64,000 nucleotides of DNA from Bacteroidia bacterium (GTDB taxonomy: Bacteria; Bacteroidota; Bacteroidia; Flavobacteriales; Flavobacteriaceae): contig JAUIFO010000003.1 in the NCBI GenBank assembly GCA_030430385.1, forward strand, positions 1 through 64,000, in the 5' to 3' direction. Of this stretch, positions 44,683 to 54,071 are shown one piece after another. Made by a program: the position numbers and the translations under genes. Each line of letters begins with the position of its first letter. Positions within the stretch are counted from its first letter, which is position 1. The notes beneath the pieces are model-generated. The model saw only the letters and a program-made list of their open reading frames with translations. It was not told the origin of the DNA and ran no database searches.

Positions 44683-45717
44683 ATGAAACCAATAACACTA
44701 AAAGACATTGCTGAAATATTGGGTGTTTCTGTCACAACTGTTTCAAAAGCTTTGAAAGACTATCCAGATGTAAGTAAAAAGACCAAACGTTTAGTTAAGG
44801 AAACTGCTCAAACGTTGAACTACAAACCCAATGCTTTTGCTGTAAATTTGAGAACAAGTGAATCTAAAACAATCGGAATCATAATTCCCGAAGTAGTTCA
44901 TCACTTCTTTTCTAGTGTATTAAAAGGTATTATTGCTCAAGCTGAAAAAAAAGGTTATTTGGTTATTATACTTCAATCTAACGAATCCTTTGAATTAGAA
45001 AAAAAACAAATTGACTTATTATTAAGTAAAAGAGTAGATGGAATTTTGATTTCATTAGCTAATAGCACCATACATTTTGATCATATTAATGATATTATAA
45101 ATTCTGATACCCCTTTAGTTCTTTTTGATAAAATTGCAAAAGTTGTACAATGTTCAAAAGTAATTATCAATGATCGAAAAGCAGCCTATACTGCTACAAC
45201 TCATTTAATAACATCTGGTTGTAAAAAAATTGCACATTTTAGAGGTCCTCTTTTACCTCAAAACTCTATCGATAGATTTCTAGGTTACAAAAATGCTTTA
45301 CTTGATCATGGTATGACCTATGACCCTTCTTTAGTTTATATTCTTAACGATATGAGTTTTGAAGAAGGGGTTCAATTTGCTAAAAAACTTTTAAAAGATC
45401 ATAATGACGTTGATGGCATATTTATTAATACAGATTTAGTAGCTATTGGTGCAATTTCGGAATTTAACAACCAAGGAATAGATATTCCTAATGATATTTC
45501 AATAGTTGGGTTTAGTAATTGGTTCATGTCATCGGTAATCTCACCAACATTAACTACAATCGACCAACCTGGTTACAAAATGGGTAAAGTTGCTTTCAAA
45601 CTTTTATACAAGGAAATCAAGCAAAAAAAACAAAAAACTCCTGTAACCTTTAAGACCGTAGAATTACCTACTGAGTTAATTATTAGAGACTCTTCTAAAA
45701 CAACTAAAGCTTCTTAA
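44683..45717 (+). CDS. scrR: LacI-family transcriptional regulator of the sugar locus
   Basis: The 344-residue protein has a LacI helix-turn-helix (about 4-24, LKDIAEILGVSVTTVSKAL), a hinge helix region (NYKPNAFAVNLRT) and a periplasmic-binding-like effector domain (about 62-340: IGIIIPEVVHHFFSSVLKGI, ISLANSTIHFDHI, GIFINTDLVAIGA). It is divergent from the receptor gene and flanked by two palindromic operators, so it most likely controls the locus and itself. The effector is predicted to be sucrose or a breakdown product; that is inference. Confidence 0.9.
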   Translation: MKPITLKDIAEILGVSVTTVSKALKDYPDVSKKTKRLVKETAQTLNYKPNAFAVNLRTSESKTIGIIIPEVVHHFFSSVLKGIIAQAEKKGYLVIILQSNESFELEKKQIDLLLSKRVDGILISLANSTIHFDHINDIINSDTPLVLFDKIAKVVQCSKVIINDRKAAYTATTHLITSGCKKIAHFRGPLLPQNSIDRFLGYKNALLDHGMTYDPSLVYILNDMSFEEGVQFAKKLLKDHNDVDGIFINTDLVAIGAISEFNNQGIDIPNDISIVGFSNWFMSSVISPTLTTIDQPGYKMGKVAFKLLYKEIKQKKQKTPVTFKTVELPTELIIRDSSKTTKAS

Positions 45718-45768
45718 TACTATTGTTTTTTTTATTTTACTTAGCACTATTTAAATACCGTCTTAGTT

Positions 45769-46689
45769 TTATTTTAAAAATTTAATATTGCGTTGCAAGC
45801 CTTCAAATTTTGTGCGTTTTACAGCCGATTTTTTAAACACTGCGTTAAAGGTTTCTCTAGTGATCTCGTCCCAGTCTTTTTTTGTCATTGCTAATAATTC
45901 AGGATGCGGATCGAACAAAGGTTCATTATGGGATTTAGAAAAGCGATTCCACGGACACACATCTTGGCAAACATCACAACCAAACATCCAATCGTCAAAT
46001 TGCCCTTTGAACTCAGATGGAATATTATCTTTCAACTCAATCGTAAAATACGAAATACACTTACTCCCATCAACGACATAAGGCGCTGTAATGGCTTCTG
46101 TTGGACACGCGTCAATGCAAGCGGTACAGGTTCCGCAATGATCGGTTACAGCGTGATCATATTCTAATTCTAAATCGATAATCAATTCAGCAATAAAATA
46201 GAACGAACCAACTTGTTGGGTTAATAAATTACTATGCTTCCCAATCCAACCTAAACCCGATTTGGCTGCCCAAGCCTTATCTAATACAGGAGCAGAATCA
46301 ACAAAAGCACGACCCGATACCTCTCCTATTTCTTCTTGAATAAAATAAAGCAACGCCTTTAATTTGTCCTTGATGACAAAATGATAGTCTGTACCATAAG
46401 CGTACTTCGATACCTTATAACTAGATGGCGTTTGTAATTTTTCAGGATAATAATTGAGTAATAACGACACCACACTTTTGGAATCTTCAACAAGTTTGGT
46501 TGGGTTTAAGCGTTTGTCAAAATGGTTTTCCATATAACCCATTTCACCATGCATATTTTTATTAAGCCAGGCTTCCAATCGTGGTGCTTCTTCCTCTAAA
46601 AATTCTGCTTTACTAATACCACATGAGAGAAACCCAAGGCGTTTTGCTTCAGTTTTAATGAGTTGACTGTATTTAGATGTGTTGTTCAA
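45769..46689 (-). CDS. queG: Epoxyqueuosine reductase QueG
   Basis: The 306-residue protein has the QueG layout: [21 protein letters not shown] at the N-terminus, the catalytic-Asp segment [23 protein letters not shown], and two 4Fe-4S ferredoxin motifs ([12 protein letters not shown], then [11 protein letters not shown]). It is a cobalamin-dependent enzyme making queuosine in tRNA. The start is a TTG at 46689; no ATG gives the full conserved N-terminus. It follows the P450 gene after a 97-bp gap holding a GC-rich hairpin. Confidence 0.95.
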   Translation of the reverse strand: MNNTSKYSQLIKTEAKRLGFLSCGISKAEFLEEEAPRLEAWLNKNMHGEMGYMENHFDKRLNPTKLVEDSKSVVSLLLNYYPEKLQTPSSYKVSKYAYGTDYHFVIKDKLKALLYFIQEEIGEVSGRAFVDSAPVLDKAWAAKSGLGWIGKHSNLLTQQVGSFYFIAELIIDLELEYDHAVTDHCGTCTACIDACPTEAITAPYVVDGSKCISYFTIELKDNIPSEFKGQFDDWMFGCDVCQDVCPWNRFSKSHNEPLFDPHPELLAMTKKDWDEITRETFNAVFKKSAVKRTKFEGLQRNIKFLK

Positions 46690-46707
46690 ATTAAAAAATG
46701 AAGTTCT

Positions 46708-46739
46708 ATGTCAGGCTTCGACCGCGCTCAGCCTGACAT
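46708..46739. repeat. GC-rich palindromic intergenic repeat unit
   Basis: Perfect 10-bp arms (ATGTCAGGCT/AGCCTGACAT) flank a 12-nt loop (TCGACCGCGCTC). The element is much richer in G and C than its surroundings. It resembles the dispersed TCAGGCTGAGCGC-GTCGAAGCCTGA palindromes found in intergenic regions of many Flavobacteriaceae. It lies between the P450 stop codon and the queG start. Its role, if any, is likely transcriptional punctuation or mRNA stabilisation. Confidence 0.75.
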
Positions 46740-46786
46740 TTTAGTTTTAAGATTAACAATAATGTAAGCAATTTAACCTTTTAAGC

Positions 46787-48121
46787 TCAATTTCTTGACT
46801 CAAATCTAAGAAATGCATTTTTAGGTTTTAATGTAATTAATGGTGTGATCTCGATGCTATCAAATTCTGGATAAATCTTGTATTGCGAAACCAATTCACT
46901 TACAGCAATAATCATTTCAAACATGGCGAAATTATTTCCAATACACTTTCTTGGTCCAGCTCCAAATGGAAAATATTGTGATGAAAATTGGCGACCACCA
47001 TTTTCAAAACGTTCTGGTAAAAATAGATTAGGTTGATCCCAAAGATTTGGATGACGATGAATCTCATAAACAGAAAACAACAAATTGGAGTTTGGAGGAA
47101 AAGTCATTTCCTTAAAGTGATCTTCGCTGACATTGACACGATCAATAAAATAGGCTGGAGGATATAATCGCATAGATTCCTCTATGACTTGCTGACATAC
47201 TTTAGAAGTCATTATTTGTGTCATAAGATCTGTAGTATCTCCCTTTACTGCTATACACTCTTTATAAATTTTTTCTTGCCACTCGAGATGTTGCGCTAAT
47301 AATTGAAATGTAAATGTTAAAGCATTTGACGTTGTTTCATGTCCAGCTGTAAACAAAATGAGTATTTCGTCTATAAGCTGTTCTTCGTCCATCGTACTCC
47401 CATCTTCATACCTGGCTTCAAGAAGCATATCTAACAAATCATTGGCCTTAATTTGTGCAGCACGACGCTCCTTCACGATTCGTTTTAAAATCTCCCTTGC
47501 TTCACGAGTAAGTGCTAGGTGTTTTTCAATTTTACCGCTTAATGAAAACCACCAACCCAGATAAGGTTGTCGTAGTTCTTTAACCAACATTTTTTGTGCA
47601 GCTTCAGTAATGTATTGTAACCTATTAATATCCTCTTGATTCACAGCACTACTGAACAATGATTTAACTACCGTTTGAAATGCCAAATCATTTAGAATTG
47701 GAAACACATTAATGATTTCGTTTGGTTTAATGCTTTTGTATTCATGTAGAATTGCCGTTTTTATAGCATCTAATAATAAATTCAATTGCTTTTTATGAAA
47801 TGCTGGTTGTATTAGTTTTCGTTGGGCTTTCCAATGTGCGCCTTCGGAAGTTAACAAACCTTTCCCTACATATTTTAAAAGGTCTTGAGTTTGAATCTTA
47901 GACTTAATATAATTTTTTTGGTTCTTCTGAAGGACATACTCAGCTAGAGCGGCATCTCTACTAAAAATGACACTAGAATTGAAGCCAATGTTTAGTCTAA
48001 ACACATCACCTTGTTCGGTAAAGTTTTGATGATGAAAAGGAAGCGGATTTTTAAGAATGTTAAGCGAATGTTTAATAAATCGATTTAAAGGAACTGTAGG
48101 TATGTCTTTTGTAGTGCTCAT
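46787..48121 (-). CDS. Cytochrome P450
   Basis: The 444-residue protein has the full P450 signature: the I-helix oxygen-binding motif FTAGHETTSN (about 254-263), the ExxR motif in EESMRLYP, the PERF segment in LPERFENG, and the heme loop FPFGAGPRKCIG with the cysteine ligand near residue 389. It is a soluble single-domain bacterial P450; no ferredoxin or reductase is nearby, and the substrate is unknown (fatty acid or terpenoid hydroxylation are common). Its start overlaps the ruvB stop (TAATG). Confidence 0.95.
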   Translation of the reverse strand: MSTTKDIPTVPLNRFIKHSLNILKNPLPFHHQNFTEQGDVFRLNIGFNSSVIFSRDAALAEYVLQKNQKNYIKSKIQTQDLLKYVGKGLLTSEGAHWKAQRKLIQPAFHKKQLNLLLDAIKTAILHEYKSIKPNEIINVFPILNDLAFQTVVKSLFSSAVNQEDINRLQYITEAAQKMLVKELRQPYLGWWFSLSGKIEKHLALTREAREILKRIVKERRAAQIKANDLLDMLLEARYEDGSTMDEEQLIDEILILFTAGHETTSNALTFTFQLLAQHLEWQEKIYKECIAVKGDTTDLMTQIMTSKVCQQVIEESMRLYPPAYFIDRVNVSEDHFKEMTFPPNSNLLFSVYEIHRHPNLWDQPNLFLPERFENGGRQFSSQYFPFGAGPRKCIGNNFAMFEMIIAVSELVSQYKIYPEFDSIEITPLITLKPKNAFLRFESRN

Positions 48122-49143
48122 TAAAACAAACCGCCTTGTGTTGGTCCTTTAATTTTCCCTAAATGTTTATAGGCTAATTCGGTAACCTCTCTTCCACGAG
48201 GTGTTCTCATAATAAAACCTTGTTGAATTAAAAATGGTTCGTAGACTTCTTCAATAGTTTCAGCACTATCGCCAACTGCAGTTGCTAAAGTTGTAATTCC
48301 AACAGGACCACCTTTGAATTTTTCAATAATAGTCTCAAGGATTTTATTATCCATCTCGTCTAAACCGTGCGCATCAACATTTAAAGCTTCCAAAGCAAAT
48401 TTAGCAATCTTAATATCGATACTTCCATTTCCTTTAATTTGAGCAAAATCTCTAACACGTCTAAGAAGTGCATTAGCAATACGAGGTGTTCCACGACTTC
48501 TGCCAGCAATTTCCACAGCAGCTTCCATAGAAATAGGTACATCTAATATAGAAGCGCTTCGCTGTACAATTGTAGTTAGTAATTCTGTGTTGTAGTATTG
48601 TAATCGACTTTGAATCCCGAAACGTGCTCGCATAGGAGACGTTAATAATCCTGAGCGCGTTGTTGCACCAACTAATGTAAAGGGATTTAAATTGATCTGA
48701 ACTGTTCTGGCATTCGGACCAGACTCGATCATAATATCAATTTTATAGTCTTCCATTGCAGAATACAAATACTCTTCAACAATAGGACTTAGTCGATGGA
48801 TCTCATCAATGAACAGGACATCTCTATCATCTAGATTGGTAAGCAATCCAGCGAGATCTCCTGGTTTATCAAGAACAGGTCCAGAAGTAACTTTAATGCC
48901 AACATTCAATTCGCTCGCAAGAATATGAGCTAGAGTTGTTTTTCCTAGGCCTGGAGGTCCATGAAACAAGGTATGATCAAGGGCTTCATTTCGACCGTTT
49001 GCCGCTTGTACAAAAACCTGAAGATTCTCTAATACTTGATCCTGACCAGTAAAGTCATCAAATGACAATGGTCGTAACTTCTTTTCGACATCTAGTTCTT
49101 CTGGAGAAAAATTATCGTTTGTTGGATCGAGATTTTCGTTCAT
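48121..49143 (-). CDS. ruvB: Holliday junction branch-migration ATPase RuvB
   Basis: From the ATG at 49143 the protein has 340 residues: Walker [14 protein letters not shown], Walker [12 protein letters not shown], the sensor [17 protein letters not shown] and the C-terminal winged helix [15 protein letters not shown]. It drives branch migration with RuvA. A perfect -7 element (TATATTTG, 49147-49154) is only 3 bp upstream of this ATG, implying an almost leaderless transcript. The 8-codon longer frame to 49167 starts upstream of that element. Confidence 0.97.
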   Translation of the reverse strand: MNENLDPTNDNFSPEELDVEKKLRPLSFDDFTGQDQVLENLQVFVQAANGRNEALDHTLFHGPPGLGKTTLAHILASELNVGIKVTSGPVLDKPGDLAGLLTNLDDRDVLFIDEIHRLSPIVEEYLYSAMEDYKIDIMIESGPNARTVQINLNPFTLVGATTRSGLLTSPMRARFGIQSRLQYYNTELLTTIVQRSASILDVPISMEAAVEIAGRSRGTPRIANALLRRVRDFAQIKGNGSIDIKIAKFALEALNVDAHGLDEMDNKILETIIEKFKGGPVGITTLATAVGDSAETIEEVYEPFLIQQGFIMRTPRGREVTELAYKHLGKIKGPTQGGLF

Positions 49144-49146
49144 ATA

Positions 49147-49154
49147 CAAATATA
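49147..49154 (-). promoter_or_regulatory. -7 promoter element at ruvB start
   Basis: TATATTTG matches TAnnTTTG exactly, and TTTTTTG lies about 23 nt upstream. Because it sits next to the ATG, transcription would start at or very near the start codon. Confidence 0.45.
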
Positions 49155-49180
49155 AAAAGACTAGCACTAATTTAGAACAA

Positions 49181-49212
49181 AAAAGCCTTCCACTTTAAAG
49201 TGAAAGGCTTTA
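49181..49212 (-). terminator. Terminator after ctaD
   Basis: On the minus strand AAAGCCTTTCACTTT and AAAGTGGAAGGCTTT form a long, nearly perfect stem followed by six T. It ends the act-cta operon 19 bp past ctaD. Confidence 0.9.
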
Positions 49213-49231
49213 ATTGTAATTCTATTTTATT

Positions 49232-51022
49232 TTAGTGATGAAGTTCTTCTTCACCTTCTTTCATCGGAACGTTTTGAGGCACAAAATCTTCATCATGACC
49301 TGGCTTGCTATAATCATAAGCCCATCTGTATACATGAGGAATTTCTCCTTCCCAGTTTCCGTGGAAATGCTCAACTGGAGCAGTCCATTCTAGGGTATTA
49401 GATCTCCATGGGTTTTGAACGGCTTTCTTTCCGAAGAAGATACTACTAAAGAAGTTGTATAAGAACACCAATTGGAAAATCCCACCAACAACAGCAAACA
49501 TGGTAATCACGACATTTGCATTAGCCGTATCATCAAATAATGGGAAGTTAGAGTTTGTATAGTAACGTCTAGGTAAACCTGCCATACCAATAAAATGCAT
49601 TGGGAAGAATACACCATAAGCACAAATAGCAGTAACCCAGAAATGTAAATACCCTAAGTTCTTATTCAGCATTCTACCATACATTTTAGGAAACCAATGA
49701 TAGATACCAGCAAACATACCATACAATGCAGAAATACCCATTACCAAGTGGAAGTGAGCCACAACAAAGTAAGTATCGTGTACATTGATATCTAAGGCAC
49801 TATCCCCTAAAATAATTCCTGTTAAACCACCAGTAATAAATGTTGATACCAGTCCGATAGAAAACAGCATTGCTGGATTCATCTGGAGGTTACCTTTCCA
49901 CAATGTAGTTATATAGTTAAATGCTTTAACAGCAGAAGGAATTGCGATCAATAATGTTGTAAACGTAAATACAGATCCTAGGAATGGGTTCATTCCTGAG
50001 ATAAACATGTGGTGTCCCCAAACAATCGTTGATAAAAATGCAATAGCAAGTATAGACATAACCATTGCTCTGTATCCAAAGATTGGTTTACGAGAGTTGG
50101 TTGCAATAATTTCTGATGTAATTCCTAGAGCTGGCAGGAGTACAATATATACTTCAGGGTGACCAAGGAACCAGAATAAGTGTTCAAATAAAACTGGTGA
50201 TCCACCTTGATAGTGTAACACTTCACCTTGTATAAATATATCTGATAAGAAGAATGAAGTTCCAAAGCTTCTATCCATTATCAATAATAAGGCCGCAGAT
50301 AACAATACTGGGAATGAAATAACACCAATAACTGCTGTCACAAAAAATGCCCAAATTGTTAATGGAAGTCTTGTCATAGACATTCCTTTAGTACGTAAAT
50401 TAATAACTGTTACAATGTAGTTGAGCGATCCTAAAAGTGACGATGCAATAAATATTGCCATAGACACTAGCCATAGGGTCATTCCCATACCAGATCCACC
50501 TTGAGCTAATTCAACAGCACTTAATGGAGGGTAGATGGTCCAACCTGCTGCTGCAGGTCCTGCTTCAACAAATAAAGAAATCACCATCACAACACTAGAT
50601 ACAAAGAACAACCAATATGATACCATATTAAGGAATCCTGATGCCATATCTCTAGCACCAATCTGAAGTGGAATTAAAAGGTTGCTAAAAGTACCACTCA
50701 ATCCAGCGGTTAATACAAAGAATACCATGATTGTACCATGAATCGTAACTAATGCTAAGTAAATATCAGCATCCATAACTCCATCTGGTGCCCATTTTCC
50801 TAACAAGGCTTCAAAAAGTACATTTGGTTCTTCTGGCCATGCAATTTGCATACGAAACATAAGAGACATTAAAACACCAATAACTCCCATGATTGTACCA
50901 GTAATTAAATACTGTTTTGCAATCATTTTGTGGTCCTGACTAAAGATATATTTAGTCACGAAGGTTTCTTTATGATGATGTCCGTGGTCGTCGTGTGCGT
51001 GAGTATCTGCGTGTGCTGACAT
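49232..51022 (-). CDS. ctaD: Cytochrome c oxidase subunit I
   Basis: The 596-residue protein has about twelve membrane helices and the heme a, heme a3 and CuB ligands: HGTIMVFF, WFLGHPEVYIVLLP (with the His-Tyr crosslink pair), VWGHHMF and HDTYFVVAHFHLVM. It reduces oxygen to water and pumps protons. The first 17 residues contain seven His (MSAHADTHAHDDHGHHH), an unusual N-terminal tail. It is the last gene of the operon, 21 bp after ctaC. Confidence 0.97.
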   Translation of the reverse strand: MSAHADTHAHDDHGHHHKETFVTKYIFSQDHKMIAKQYLITGTIMGVIGVLMSLMFRMQIAWPEEPNVLFEALLGKWAPDGVMDADIYLALVTIHGTIMVFFVLTAGLSGTFSNLLIPLQIGARDMASGFLNMVSYWLFFVSSVVMVISLFVEAGPAAAGWTIYPPLSAVELAQGGSGMGMTLWLVSMAIFIASSLLGSLNYIVTVINLRTKGMSMTRLPLTIWAFFVTAVIGVISFPVLLSAALLLIMDRSFGTSFFLSDIFIQGEVLHYQGGSPVLFEHLFWFLGHPEVYIVLLPALGITSEIIATNSRKPIFGYRAMVMSILAIAFLSTIVWGHHMFISGMNPFLGSVFTFTTLLIAIPSAVKAFNYITTLWKGNLQMNPAMLFSIGLVSTFITGGLTGIILGDSALDINVHDTYFVVAHFHLVMGISALYGMFAGIYHWFPKMYGRMLNKNLGYLHFWVTAICAYGVFFPMHFIGMAGLPRRYYTNSNFPLFDDTANANVVITMFAVVGGIFQLVFLYNFFSSIFFGKKAVQNPWRSNTLEWTAPVEHFHGNWEGEIPHVYRWAYDYSKPGHDEDFVPQNVPMKEGEEELHH

Positions 51023-51043
51023 AATCTTTTTCTTTATATTTTT

Positions 51044-52105
51044 TTACTTAACTAAAGAGTTTTTAAATGTTTGTTGTTGGCTAAGCCATGCTTGGTATTC
51101 TTCTTCGGTTTCAACAACTATTTTCATTTGCATGTTATAGTGAGATTTACCACATATTTTATTACATAATAATAAGTAGTCAAACTCATAAGTTAGCTCT
51201 TGACCTTTGGCTTCAATTTCTTCACGTCTTTCTTTACGAAGTGCGTTGATATTAGCGACTTTTTCAATAATATCTGGATTCTCTCTCATTTCAGCAGTCG
51301 TGATTGTAGGTGTAAAACCGAATTGTGTGATCATTCCTGGCACACAATTCATTTGTGCTCTAAAATGCGGCATATATGCAGAGTGTAAAACATCCTGAGA
51401 ACGCATTTTGAACAGTACAGGTTTACCTACTGGTAAATGCAATTCTGTAGTAATAATATCGTCTTGAGCATTAGGATCAGATTCATCCAATCCTAAAATA
51501 TTAGCACGATCGATATCTATTAATCTAACATTAGCCATACCAAGCGTGTTATCTTCTCCAGCATAACGAGCTTTCCAGTTAAACTGTTGTGCATAAAGTT
51601 CAACAACAATTGGATCTTCAGTTTCATCAATATTCATGATGCTAGACCAAGTGAATAATCCGTAGATAATTAAACCTGCTAAAACTACAACTGGAATAAA
51701 TGTCCAAATAGCCTCAAGCGTATTATTATCAGCATAAAACAATGCTTTTTTACCTTTTTCACCTTTGTATTTATAGGCAAAATAGTGCAGTAAGAATTGC
51801 GTAAACGTTTGTACTATAAATATGATAACCATAGAGATGATCATTAGGTTATCTATTTGAGGTCCATGTTCTGAAGCAGAGTTAGACATCAATGGTAAGT
51901 CACCTAAGTACCAGAAACTCAAAATCGTTATCACATAGATAAAAATCAGGAATCCCATCATGAGATAGCCATTGATTGTGTTATCTCTATCTGTAGCTAC
52001 TTGTCCATTATCAGAACCCACTTGAGCCAAATCAAAAATTTTGACCATTTGCCAAATGGCAATAGCGATAAAAAGTACTATTATAATTGTTAAAAAAGCA
52101 GTCAT
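51044..52105 (-). CDS. ctaC: Cytochrome c oxidase subunit II with CuA site
   Basis: The 353-residue protein has an extra N-terminal helix (about 1-20), further membrane segments (about 50-68, 91-113 and 133-152) and a periplasmic cupredoxin domain. The CuA ligands C314xxxC318xxxH322xxM325 and an upstream HSAYMPHF histidine are all present. No CxxCH is present, so it is not of the caa3 heme-fused type. The operon position directly after the ACIII genes suggests a respiratory supercomplex. Confidence 0.96.
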   Translation of the reverse strand: MTAFLTIIIVLFIAIAIWQMVKIFDLAQVGSDNGQVATDRDNTINGYLMMGFLIFIYVITILSFWYLGDLPLMSNSASEHGPQIDNLMIISMVIIFIVQTFTQFLLHYFAYKYKGEKGKKALFYADNNTLEAIWTFIPVVVLAGLIIYGLFTWSSIMNIDETEDPIVVELYAQQFNWKARYAGEDNTLGMANVRLIDIDRANILGLDESDPNAQDDIITTELHLPVGKPVLFKMRSQDVLHSAYMPHFRAQMNCVPGMITQFGFTPTITTAEMRENPDIIEKVANINALRKERREEIEAKGQELTYEFDYLLLCNKICGKSHYNMQMKIVVETEEEYQAWLSQQQTFKNSLVK

Positions 52106-52133
52106 TGTTATTCGTCTTCTTTATTTAATTTTA

Positions 52134-53477
52134 TTAATAATGGAAATGTTCACTTTCTTTAATAAATGGATTTCCTTTAGCAAGTAATGGTGCTTTCGTT
52201 AAAGCTGTAAACACAATAAATATGAATAATCCAGCGAAAAGCATTATAGAACTTATTTCAGGAATTCCAATAAACCATCGATCTCCAACGGTTGCAGGCA
52301 TGATCATATTGAATACGTCAATGTAATGTCCACATAAAATCACTATACCAGCCATTACAACAAACCAAGGAATTCGTTTGTAGTCACTATTCATTAAGAT
52401 CAATAGTGGGAAAATAAAGTTCATAGCAACCATACCTAAGAATGGTAATTGATAATCTTGAAAACGTGTTACGAAATACGTTACCTCTTCAGGAATATTA
52501 GAGTACCAAATCAACATAAATTGTGAGAACCATAAGTATGTCCAGAAGATACTAATTGCAAACATAAATTTAGCTAAATCGTGTAAGTGACTATCATTAA
52601 CAAATGGTAAGTGTCCTCTAGACTTCAGGTACATTGTTATTAATGCTATTACAGTAATTCCACTAACAAACATAGAGGCAAATACATACCATCCAAATAA
52701 GGTTGAGAACCAGTGAGGATCAACACTCATGATCCAGTCCCAAGACATCATTGATTCTGTATAAATATAGAATACTAGAAATCCTGCAGACCATCTAAAG
52801 GTCTTAACGAAATTCTTCTTATCTTCAGCAGTATCTTGAGCAATTGAGTATTTACGAGAAATCCATCTGTAAAAACTCCATCCTCCTAAGAAAATTAAAC
52901 CTCTAATAAGCCAACCTGTTTTATTAAGCCAACCTGACTTTCCTTGAATTAGTTCATCATGTGCAACAACATCTGGGTCCATCCAAATAAATATGTGGCT
53001 ATCTGCGACAAAACCGATTGCTAAAACGATTAAACCTCCAGGTAACACATAATATGTAATAGCTTCCATTACTCTAAACAGTACTGGTGACCAACCTGCT
53101 TGAGCAGCCCATTGAATACCATAAAATGCTAAGGCACCCAATGCGATCATAAAGAAGAAAAACGCTGCTACATACAACGCTGCGTATGGTCTATTGTGAA
53201 TTTGATGCATCACATGCTCTGCATGTTCATCACCATGGTGTTCTCCAGTATCAGCGTGACCAGACTCTGAAGACGAATCATGACCATCTGATGCAGTATC
53301 TGCTTCGATTGTTGCTACATCTTCGCCACCATGATGTCCATCGGCTTCATGAGCTATCATTTCCTTAACTTCATCTAAAGATTTATGAGAAGTCATAAAA
53401 CCATAAGTAACTCCTAGAGCACCCAGAATTATAAGTACAATAGCGACTATTTTTAATTTACTTGAAAACGTGTACAT
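52134..53477 (-). CDS. actF: Alternative complex III subunit ActF
   Basis: The 447-residue membrane protein has about ten helices and is homologous to the NrfD/PsrC-type quinol-binding subunits (compare WDWIMSVDPHWFSTLFGWYVF). It carries an unusual periplasmic or cytoplasmic loop at about 43-96 with eleven His plus many Asp and Glu, between the first and second helices. It is encoded between ActE and CtaC with small gaps. Confidence 0.92.
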   Translation of the reverse strand: MYTFSSKLKIVAIVLIILGALGVTYGFMTSHKSLDEVKEMIAHEADGHHGGEDVATIEADTASDGHDSSSESGHADTGEHHGDEHAEHVMHQIHNRPYAALYVAAFFFFMIALGALAFYGIQWAAQAGWSPVLFRVMEAITYYVLPGGLIVLAIGFVADSHIFIWMDPDVVAHDELIQGKSGWLNKTGWLIRGLIFLGGWSFYRWISRKYSIAQDTAEDKKNFVKTFRWSAGFLVFYIYTESMMSWDWIMSVDPHWFSTLFGWYVFASMFVSGITVIALITMYLKSRGHLPFVNDSHLHDLAKFMFAISIFWTYLWFSQFMLIWYSNIPEEVTYFVTRFQDYQLPFLGMVAMNFIFPLLILMNSDYKRIPWFVVMAGIVILCGHYIDVFNMIMPATVGDRWFIGIPEISSIMLFAGLFIFIVFTALTKAPLLAKGNPFIKESEHFHY

Positions 53478-53501
53478 ATCTGTGTTTAATCTTTATCTGT
53501 A

Positions 53502-54062
53502 TTATTTTTCTAGATCTGCCTTTAATTTTAAAACGTAGTCTACTACTTGCCAACGTTCTTCTTCATTCAATTGATTTGCATAAGAACCCATTGCATTTTT
53601 ACCATAGTAAATCACATGATAAATACTTCCTTCTGTAATAGCTCTACCTGCATCATCATAACTAGGTACACCTAGTATTTTTTCTCTTTTAACAAGTTTA
53701 CCTTGACCTTTTCCATTGTTACCATGACAAATACCACAGTAGATATCATAGAGTTCTTTGGCTCTTTCTGAATCAATTTGAGTAGAATCTAAAGGATTTT
53801 TAAGAGATGCCTTAGCTAACTCATAACCTTCAGTTGTGTTTTCATATTCGAAAGGCATATGACCTCCTCTAGGAATACTTCCTTCAGCTGGCAATTGCGC
53901 TTCAACACCTCCAGGAAAAGCATCAGATTCTGCATAAGACTCATATCCTACTGGCTCATACATATTAGGCATAAACTGATAATTTGGACGTGTGTCTTTT
54001 TTACAAGACATTACACTCGCAAATACCATCAAAACAATTACTATCTTAAATAAGCTTTTCAT
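53502..54062 (-). CDS. actE: Alternative complex III subunit ActE, monoheme cytochrome c lipoprotein
   Basis: The 186-residue protein has a lipoprotein signal (cysteine at 20 in SVMSCKKD), one heme c site CGICH (109-113) and an axial Met157 in KNAMGSYANQ. It is a periplasmic electron carrier of the complex. Gaps to actD and actF are 9 and 24 bp. Confidence 0.93.
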   Translation of the reverse strand: MKSLFKIVIVLMVFASVMSCKKDTRPNYQFMPNMYEPVGYESYAESDAFPGGVEAQLPAEGSIPRGGHMPFEYENTTEGYELAKASLKNPLDSTQIDSERAKELYDIYCGICHGNNGKGQGKLVKREKILGVPSYDDAGRAITEGSIYHVIYYGKNAMGSYANQLNEEERWQVVDYVLKLKADLEK

Positions 54063-54071
54063 CTGTATAAA

